Below are positions 1-4,496 of a stretch of 5,956 nt of DNA, piece after piece (the stretch's first letter is position 1; every line of letters starts with the position of its first letter). The notes under the pieces were generated by a model. That model was given only the letters and a program-made list of their open reading frames with translations, was not told the origin of the DNA and ran no database searches. Source of the stretch: JBEKCP01 sp050014815 (GTDB lineage: Bacteria; Planctomycetota; Planctomycetia; Pirellulales; Thermoguttaceae); the NCBI GenBank assembly GCA_050014815.1, contig JBEKCP010000631.1, positions 1-5,956 on the forward strand. The letters run 5' to 3'. The position numbers and the translations under genes were made by a program.

Positions 1-739
1 CGCCGGCCCCGCCCAGCGCCTTGCTCAAGGTGCCGATGCGGACACTCACGCGGTGCTCGACCCCCAGCAGTTCGGCCGCTCCCCGGCCACACGATCCCAG
101 CACGCCCGTCGCATGGGCCTCATCCACCAGCAGCATGGCCCCGTGTTGCTCGGCCACGTCGGCCAATTCGACGAGCGGGGCCAGGTCGCCGTCCATGCTG
201 AAAAGTCCGTCGGTAGCCACCAGTTTGCGGCGGGACTTTCCGGCGGCGCGAAGCAGGCGATCGAGCGACTTCCAATCGCCGTGCGGGTAGGCGCGGACGT
301 CGGCCCGGGAGAGCCGGCAGCCGTCCCACAAGCTGGCGTGGTTCTTGGCGTCGGCGAAGACGGCGTCGCCCGGCCCGACCAACGCGGCGATCGTCCCCGT
401 ATTCGCGGCGAAGCCGGAGGGGAAGACAAGGGCAACCTTGGTCCCTTCGAACTCGGCCAGGCGTGTTTCCAGGCGGTGGTGGGCGGCGGCGTGCCCGGTG
501 ATCAACGGGCTTGCCCCGCTGCCCAGCCCTTCTTCTCGGAGGGCCTCGATCGCGGCGGCGGCCAGTCGCGGGTCGGCGGCCAGCGCCAGGTAGTCGTTCG
601 AGCCGAAGTTGACGCACGGCCGGCCGTCAAGAACGAGCCGGGCCCCTTGCGGCCCCTGGCGAGTTGTCAGCCGGCGGCGGAGTCCCTCGTGCTCGATGGC
701 CGCCAATTCGTCGTCGATCCACGTCAGCCTGGGGTCCAT
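1..739 (-). CDS. bioF: 8-amino-7-oxononanoate synthase (BioF), 3' end cut by window edge
   Basis: PLP-dependent alpha-oxoamine synthase. BioF condenses pimeloyl-ACP/CoA with L-alanine to make 8-amino-7-oxononanoate, an early cytosolic step of biotin synthesis. The visible 246 residues show the family order: NFGSNDYLALA (44-54), GSGASPLITGH (73-83), FPSGFAAN (106-113), DAKNHASLWDG (130-140), TDGLFSMDGDLAPL (176-189), LLVDEAHATGVLG (203-215) and GTLSKALGGAG (236-246), where Lys240 should bind PLP. Family members are usually about 380-400 aa, so roughly the last third lies beyond base 1. I chose ATG at 739 because an in-frame TGA lies 12 bases upstream; a GTG two codons earlier is the only alternative. 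No strong ribosome-binding site is visible. The usual Arg of GSGASRL is Pro78 here. Related enzymes (2-amino-3-ketobutyrate CoA ligase, serine palmitoyltransferase, ALA synthase) share the fold. BioF is the best fit from the FSMDGDLAP segment, but no other biotin gene is in view. Confidence 0.85.
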   Translation of the reverse strand, partial: MDPRLTWIDDELAAIEHEGLRRRLTTRQGPQGARLVLDGRPCVNFGSNDYLALAADPRLAAAAIEALREEGLGSGASPLITGHAAAHHRLETRLAEFEGTKVALVFPSGFAANTGTIAALVGPGDAVFADAKNHASLWDGCRLSRADVRAYPHGDWKSLDRLLRAAGKSRRKLVATDGLFSMDGDLAPLVELADVAEQHGAMLLVDEAHATGVLGSCGRGAAELLGVEHRVSVRIGTLSKALGGAG

Positions 740-765
740 GGCCACCCCGCGTCATTCATCGTCGA

Positions 766-832
766 ACACTAGCCCGAAGCGCTAGCGAGGGTCATGCGTT
801 GCCACTCCCTCGCTTGCGCTTCGGGCTAGTGT
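766..832. repeat. Large extragenic palindrome (26-bp arms, 15-nt loop)
   Basis: Arms 766-791 and 807-832 are complementary at 25 of 26 positions (T-T mismatch at 783/815) around a 15-base loop at 792-806. It lies between the stop of the 860-2655 gene and the start of bioF, both on the minus strand. Neither side has a T-run, so it is not a standard intrinsic terminator, though it could stall transcription or protect an mRNA 3' end. Read on the plus strand, one frame gives LARSASEG, a string I recall from spurious planctomycete ORFs. The arms suggest a dispersed REP-like family, but only one copy is in the window. Confidence 0.85.
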
Positions 833-859
833 CGCTTTGGCCCGTGAATCATTGGGCCG

Positions 860-2655
860 CTACGGGATCTGGGGATTCGTGGTCGCCTGGCGCAACGTGG
901 CGGTGTATTCGCCGGCGGCCTTCAGCACGGCGGAAGGAACGACAATTGTCGCTTCCAGGCCGCCGGGGGCCGCCTTCACCGCCATGCCCACGGGCGGCGT
1001 TTGCGGGAACGACGGCACGGCCGGCATGGCGGGCGGGCCCTGGAACCCGGGTTGCTCCTGCATGCCGGCCATCATCTGCTGCATCATCCGCTGGATCAGG
1101 CTCACGTAGCCGCGGGGGCTGACATAGGCGACCCACTGGGCGCCGGCGGGCATGAGGGCGGCCGTCACGGCAACGTCCTTGTCGGCGGCCAGGCCGGGCT
1201 TCGCGCCGCGGACCAACTCGACGGCCTCGCCGACCTTCTCCGGCGTCGTCCCGTAGCCGAGAACGACCGTCGTCTCGTTGGCTGCGGCCAGATACATCTT
1301 CATCCTATTGTTCGGGCCGAACATCGCCTGCATCATGGACTGCTGCATCTGCTGCACCGGATTTTCGCCGTCCGTCTTGGGGATCGGAATCGTCACTTCC
1401 AACTCCAGGGCGGGCCGGCCGCCGATCTGCACCTTCTTCATCTCCATGGGCTTCAGGATGCCGTCCTTGGCCTCCTTCAAGATCCGATTCTGCGCCTCCA
1501 TCTGTTTCTCGTACTGCTCGATATGCCGCGGGGCGTTGTCCACGCGCATGGCGCCGAACATATTGCTGTAGATCGGCTCGCCGCGCCTGCCCGTCTTCAT
1601 GACGATCGACATCGCCTCCATCTGCTCCAGCAACTGCATCGAGTTCTTTGCCAACTGCTCGGTCTGCTCGGGATTGAGGCCGTAGAGGGAGAAGCTCTTC
1701 TGCATGAGCTCAACCCCCAGCGCGGCCAGCCGTTTCATCAGGGGCGCGGGCGTTGTCGCGCCGAAGGAGACGACGAACGGGCCGCCGGGCAATCCGGCCA
1801 TCAGGTCCTGCTCCGCCGGCTTGATCCCGGCAAGACCCTCGCCGAGTTTGCTGTCCTTGACGAAGCGCAGGCGGCCGGTCAGGCGGACCGTGCCCTGGTC
1901 GTCGGCCGAGACGGCGGCGGCGGCCAGCGAAACTTCCTTCTCGGCCACCGCAAGGACCTTGCCGTAGAACTGGAAGACCGCGAGGACGGTGGCCATCTGG
2001 CCGCCGAAATCGGCGTCGATCTTGCCGAACTGCTCTTCGACCTTCTTCAGTTCCTTCTGGGCCTTGGCGGTGGCCCACTGGATTCCGGCGCGGGTCGCCA
2101 CAAAGGCCGCATCGTTCTCGTTGAGCCATGGCTCGATTCCGGCCAGCTCGCCGGCGATGCTTTGCTTGACGTCCAGCACCTTCTCGAGCGGCTTGCGACC
2201 CTTTTGGAAGCCAAGGAGGGCGTAGCCGCCGCGCCGTGCCGCGAAGCCCTTTTCCCCGGCGACCTCGATCTCGGTGATCCTCTCGTCCGGCTTCGCCCCC
2301 TTAAATTGTGTGATGAACCCCTTGTAATCCGTGACCGGTATGACGAAAACGCCGCCCGGCTCCGTCTCACCCGAGCTGGGCGAAAACGCGATCACGGCTA
2401 GAGCGCCTTTCTCGTCGAGCCCTTTCTGGATGCCCATGAGCGCCTTTAATTGCGCAAACGGGCTGGGGACCGGCGTCTGCACCATGCCGGCGAGTTTCTG
2501 GACCTTGGCGTCGGCCTCGGATGGGTTCTTTACCACGGCCACGGCCAGGGCGTCGCTCGGGACGATCGTAAGAACGCTCTCGGCGGCCCGGGCCGCCGCT
2601 TCGACATGGCCAGCCCGAGGGCCAACGCCGTCACGCACCACGCGCGTCGAGTCAT
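860..2655 (-). CDS. Large exported protein of unknown function, frameshifted after the signal peptide
   Basis: I do not recognise the family. Translation should start at the ATG ending at 2655: AAGGAGAA (2668-2661) sits five bases before it, and the first residues, MTRRAWCVTALALGLAM, form a short signal peptide with Arg-Arg followed by a hydrophobic core. That frame stops near 2530. The 593-codon body that ends at the TAG at 860-862 is in the -1 frame, open only from a GTG at 2641. That GTG has no close ribosome site, and its first dozen residues look nothing like a signal. The join is probably near 2605, at the AAARAAES segment. Body features (numbered from the GTG): a VFVIPVTDYKGF strand region (98-110), a charged helix rich in Lys/Glu (190-206), Met/Gln-rich stretches (429-441 and 518-530), a Pro-rich linker (531-551) and a final hydrophobic strand and helix. 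No catalytic motif or lipobox was seen. The body keeps normal codon use throughout, so it is either a recent mutation or a sequence error. Confidence 0.75.
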
Positions 2656-2660
2656 GACAG

Positions 2661-2668
2661 TTCTCCTT
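2661..2668 (-). promoter_or_regulatory. Strong Shine-Dalgarno site for the exported protein
   Basis: The minus strand reads AAGGAGAA, then CTGTC, then ATG. This is the best ribosome-binding site in the window. It decides for the ATG at 2655 and against the GTG at 2641, which lies 19 bases from it and in another frame. Confidence 0.8.
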
Positions 2669-2712
2669 GGAAAAATGGTCGTTCTCGTCGGCATTAGTCT
2701 ACCACGCGTGTC

Positions 2713-2729
2713 TGCGAAGCCGCAAGCGG
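2713..2729. repeat. 17-nt repeat, copy 1 (TGCGAAGCCGCAAGCGG)
   Basis: This copy is identical to the one at 3710-3726 and in the same orientation. It lies about 58 bases upstream of the exported protein's ATG. On the minus strand it can form a short GCCGC-TT-GCGGC hairpin. It shares a core with the palindrome arms at 811-823 and, less closely, at 4452-4462. Confidence 0.7.
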
Positions 2730-2740
2730 CGGGCAAAGAA

Positions 2741-2768
2741 GGGATTAGGGATTGGGGATTAGGGATTG
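2741..2768 (+). repeat. Heptamer array, left arm (GGGATTA/GGGATTG x4)
   Basis: Four units alternate GGGATTA and GGGATTG, followed by GAGGGG. The plus strand thus has runs of three or more G every seven bases, which fits the simple G-quadruplex pattern. It is inverted relative to the array at 2859-2893. Confidence 0.8.
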
Positions 2769-2858
2769 GAGGGGCTTCCGGAGCCGCGACCATGCTGCGC
2801 GCGGTGCCCGGCTGTTCCAATCTCAAATCTGAAATCAAAATCCAAAACCTCCAATGCC
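2769..2858. other. Spacer between the heptamer arms, no gene seen
   Basis: This 90-base spacer has a GC-rich left half and an A-rich right half (2818-2850) of imperfect AAATC-type repeats, such as CTCAAATCTGAAATCAAAA. No open frame here has start signals or protein-like composition. Similar AAATCTGAAATC strings are, from memory, common noncoding filler in planctomycete genomes. Confidence 0.5.
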
Positions 2859-2893
2859 CCCTAATCCCCAATCCCTAATCCCTAATCCCTAAT
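2859..2893 (-). repeat. Heptamer array, right arm (CCCTAAT x5, one variant)
   Basis: Five units read CCCTAAT, CCCCAAT, CCCTAAT, CCCTAAT, CCCTAAT on the plus strand, followed by CCCTT. It is the reverse complement of the left array, so the two could pair over a loop of about 90 bases. The minus strand carries the G-runs. Because the period is seven and each standard unit holds TAG on the minus strand, the array supplies stop codons in all three minus frames (2889-2891, 2882-2884, 2875-2877). The first of these is the hemD stop. Confidence 0.85.
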
Positions 2894-3686
2894 CCCTTCC
2901 CGGGGCCGCCACGATGGCGGCGACCAGTCCGTCCATGGTGTACGATTGGGCTTCGGCGGCGGGCTCGTAACCGAGCTCGCGGAGGACGCCGGAAGTGAGC
3001 GGGCTGATGCTCGCCAGGCGGCTCTTGCGAAGCCCCTGGCCGAACAGGCCGACGATGGCCCGGGCGATGGCCGAACTGGTGACCGTGACCCAATCGATCT
3101 GGCCGGCCAGGAGGGCCGCCGTGACGGCCGGATCGGCCGCGGCGACGTCGTGGGTGGAATAGACGACGACTTGTTCGACGTGGCCGCCCGCCGCGGCGAG
3201 CTGCTCGGGCAGGATGTTGCGGCCGCGGCTTGCCCGGGCCAAGAGGAACCGCCGCCCGGGGGCATCGGCCGCCAGGGCCGCCGCCAGCGATTCCGCCCGG
3301 AATTGTTCGGGCACCAATTCGGCCCGAAGGCCGTAGCGGGCCAGCTCCGCGGCGGTTCCCGGACCAATCGCGGCCAGTCGCACGCCGCTGAGTTGCTCCG
3401 GGCGGCCGCCCAATCGCCGCAGCCGGTCCAGGAAATATCGCACGCCGTTCGTGCTGGAGAAGACGAGCCAATCGAACTCGGCCAGTCGGGCCAGGGCCGC
3501 ATCCACGCTGTTCCAGTCGGGCGGGTCGCAGACGATCACCCCCGGCTGTTGGAGCACCTTCGCCCCCAAGGCACACAGCCGCTCGCCGAGCTCGTGCGAT
3601 TGGTCGCCGGGCCGGGTTACGAGAACGCAGAGGCCGGCAAGCGGGCGGCCGGCGGTGGGGTTCTGAGTGGAGTTTTCAGTTTTCAG
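2889..3686 (-). CDS. hemD: Uroporphyrinogen-III synthase (HemD), start unclear
   Basis: HemD cyclises hydroxymethylbilane to uroporphyrinogen III with inversion of ring D, the branch point to haem and cobalamin, in the cytosol. Numbering from the CTG at 3686 (265 aa): VLVTRPGDQSHELGERL (21-37), the canonical first strand and helix; DWLVFSSTNGVRYF; LAAIGPGTAAELARYG; FLLARASRGRNILPEQL; VVVYST; DWVTVTSSAIARAIVGLFG; and SISPLTSGVLRELG. These occur in the usual two-domain order, and the length is normal. The stop TAG (2889-2891) lies within the heptamer array. The start is a puzzle: the only ATG/GTG/TTG near the N-terminus is the TTG at 3569 (codon 40), which would remove the conserved first strand. 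Upstream of VLVTRPG the frame stays open to a TGA at 3690-3692, and the only start-like codon there is CTG at 3686, within AGTTTTC repeats. The function is confident; the 5' end is not. Confidence 0.88.
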   Translation of the reverse strand: MKTENSTQNPTAGRPLAGLCVLVTRPGDQSHELGERLCALGAKVLQQPGVIVCDPPDWNSVDAALARLAEFDWLVFSSTNGVRYFLDRLRRLGGRPEQLSGVRLAAIGPGTAAELARYGLRAELVPEQFRAESLAAALAADAPGRRFLLARASRGRNILPEQLAAAGGHVEQVVVYSTHDVAAADPAVTAALLAGQIDWVTVTSSAIARAIVGLFGQGLRKSRLASISPLTSGVLRELGYEPAAEAQSYTMDGLVAAIVAAPGRD

Positions 3687-3698
3687 TTTTCAGTTCTC
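3671..3698. repeat. AGTTTTC heptamer array (3 perfect units plus 1 variant)
   Basis: Units start at 3671, 3678, 3685 and 3692; the last is AGTTCTC. On the minus strand the array repeats AACTGAA, and its TGAs fall in all three frames. The copy at 3690-3692 closes the hemD frame upstream. It lies just where a hemD start and ribosome site would be expected. Confidence 0.85.
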
Positions 3699-3709
3699 GG
3701 TCGGTCAGT

Positions 3710-3726
3710 TGCGAAGCCGCAAGCGG
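3710..3726. repeat. 17-nt repeat, copy 2 (TGCGAAGCCGCAAGCGG)
   Basis: Exact second copy of the 17-mer at 2713-2729, in the same orientation and again upstream of a minus-strand gene (hemD). The flanks of the two copies do not match. Confidence 0.7.
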
Positions 3727-3737
3727 GGTTCGACCAT

Positions 3738-3757
3738 CCGCGGGTATCCACCCGCGG
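3738..3757. repeat. Perfect 8-bp inverted repeat with 4-nt loop
   Basis: CCGCGGGT (3738-3745), loop ATCC, ACCCGCGG (3750-3757). It is a stable GC hairpin 38 bases past the stop of the 158-aa gene on the minus strand. No T-run follows it on that strand, so a terminator role is possible but not shown. Confidence 0.7.
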
Positions 3758-3766
3758 CTATTTCCC

Positions 3767-3791
3767 CCTTCATCCTTCCGCCTTCATCCTT
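3767..3791. repeat. Direct 11-nt repeat CCTTCATCCTT x2
   Basis: Copies at 3767-3777 and 3781-3791 are separated by CCG. On the minus strand this reads AAGGATGAAGG twice, so it mimics ribosome sites and ATGs just past the 158-aa gene's stop. The only ORFs they open are 22 codons or shorter, ending before hemD. Confidence 0.7.
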
Positions 3792-3794
3792 ACT

Positions 3795-4271
3795 TCAGAG
3801 TCCCATGCCGAGGAAGCCGCCGCGGGCGTTGCTCTCCGCCTGGAGCCGCTCGATCCGTTGGATGGTCCGCTGGAGATCGCCGGCCGCGATGTACCGCTGG
3901 AACTCGACCTGGACGGCCCGGCGGACCGTCTCGGCCAACCACGCGGCGGCATCGGCAGTGAGCCACTCGCAGACATCCCGGCTCAGGTCGACCGACAGGT
4001 CGCACTTTAGCGTCTGGAGGTCGTCCGCCTTGGTCAACACGGTACCCTCGAAGGCGAACTCCACCATCCCGACCTCGCGGTCATTGGTCAAGTGGAACAC
4101 GCACCGCCCCTGATGGAGGTAATAGGTGTTATACAGCCCATGCTTGTCGGCGGCCTGACGGAGCCGTTTGGAAAAGGCGACCGTCTCGGGCGAGGCATCC
4201 AGAGGGGCGTCGAATCGGCCGACCGACCGCAACGGGAGGCACTCGAACGTAATCTCAACGGCCTGGCTCAT
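3795..4271 (-). CDS. Hypothetical 158-aa protein
   Basis: I do not recognise a named family. The predicted protein has a strand-rich N-terminal half (EITFECLPLRSVGRFDAPLD at 6-25; YNTYYLHQGRCVFHLTND at 47-64; GMVEFAFEGTVLT at 68-80), then a helical half (WLTADAAAWLAETVRRAVQVEFQ, about 103-125, and DLQRTIQRIERLQAE at 132-146) and a Gly-rich tail, GGFLGMGL. It has no signal peptide or membrane segment, so it is probably cytosolic. Four Cys (11, 57, 90, 101) do not form a known metal motif. I chose ATG at 4271 because the frame remains open upstream to 4433 only through the palindromic repeat, whose translation is not protein-like. The ribosome site is weak. It is divergent from ilvB and upstream of hemD; neither neighbour indicates a role. 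The composition and the alternating strands look like a real, conserved protein. Confidence 0.72.
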   Translation of the reverse strand: MSQAVEITFECLPLRSVGRFDAPLDASPETVAFSKRLRQAADKHGLYNTYYLHQGRCVFHLTNDREVGMVEFAFEGTVLTKADDLQTLKCDLSVDLSRDVCEWLTADAAAWLAETVRRAVQVEFQRYIAAGDLQRTIQRIERLQAESNARGGFLGMGL

Positions 4272-4326
4272 GGCCGTCCATTGTAGGCGGAGAGGGGGGC
4301 GTTGAAAAGCTACCCGGGGATCGCCC

Positions 4327-4355
4327 TTGAGTTGGCGTCCCAAAGCGAATAAACT
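4327..4355 (+). promoter_or_regulatory. Weak candidate sigma-70-type promoter for ilvB
   Basis: TTGAGT (4327-4332) and TAAACT (4350-4355) are separated by 17 bases; each matches four of six consensus positions. The site is in the only A/T-richer patch of the gap, about 140 bases before the ilvB start. Chance matches of this quality are common, so this is only a candidate. Confidence 0.2.
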
Positions 4356-4372
4356 TACATGTTTGGCACCAC

Positions 4373-4473
4373 GTAGAGTGGGTCGACGGGCACCGACGGG
4401 CACCGACGCGCAGCGTTGGTCGGCGAGCCCCACCAGATAACCGGTGGGGCTCGCTGCGCTCGACCCACCCTAC
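4373..4473. repeat. Long nested palindromic repeat with internal 10-bp duplication
   Basis: Outer arms at 4373-4386 and 4460-4473 pair at 13 of 14 positions (GTAGAGTGGGTCGA against TCGACCCACCCTAC). Inner arms CGAGCCCCACC (4424-4434) and GGTGGGGCTCG (4443-4453) pair perfectly around an 8-base loop. The left side contains a tandem duplication of GGGCACCGAC (4388-4397 and 4398-4407) with no counterpart on the right. Translations of the minus strand (WVERSEPHRLSGG, VGRAQRAPPVIWWG) recall strings in spurious planctomycete ORFs, suggesting a dispersed element. This copy ends 23 bases before the ilvB start. Confidence 0.85.
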
Positions 4474-4496
4474 AGAGTATCGCAGTCGGGGCCCCC

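Larger units (their letters stand above)
4272..4496. other. Divergent intergenic region with palindrome
   Basis: These 225 bases separate the divergently transcribed 158-aa gene and ilvB, so promoters for both should lie here. An A/T-richer patch at about 4341-4362 stands out in otherwise GC-rich DNA. The right half is taken up by the palindromic repeat. I see no tRNA, no leader peptide with a branched-chain codon run and no obvious T-box or attenuator before ilvB. Confidence 0.5.

Noticed and set aside
53..772. 239-codon plus-strand frame across bioF
   Set aside because: Antisense shadow; the minus-strand BioF motifs are continuous over the same region.
766..832. Classical intrinsic terminator
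   Set aside because: Long strong stem, but no run of T after it on either strand.
1001..2401. 466-codon open frame on the plus strand, antisense to the exported protein gene
   Set aside because: Its His/Leu/Arg/Gly-rich composition is what the reverse strand of a GC-rich gene gives. The minus-strand body has normal protein character.
2590..2655. Programmed -1 ribosomal frameshift site
   Set aside because: No X XXY YYZ slippery heptamer in the overlap; a missing base by error or mutation is simpler. Kept only as a remote option.
2741..2893. Possible CRISPR array
   Set aside because: The units are tandem heptamers with no spacers, and no cas gene is nearby.
3705..3773. 22-codon leader ORF upstream of hemD with an AAGG-type ribosome site
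   Set aside because: It consists almost entirely of repeat sequence (AAGGATGAAGG, the CCGCGGGT hairpin, the 17-mer), and its start signals come from the repeat itself.
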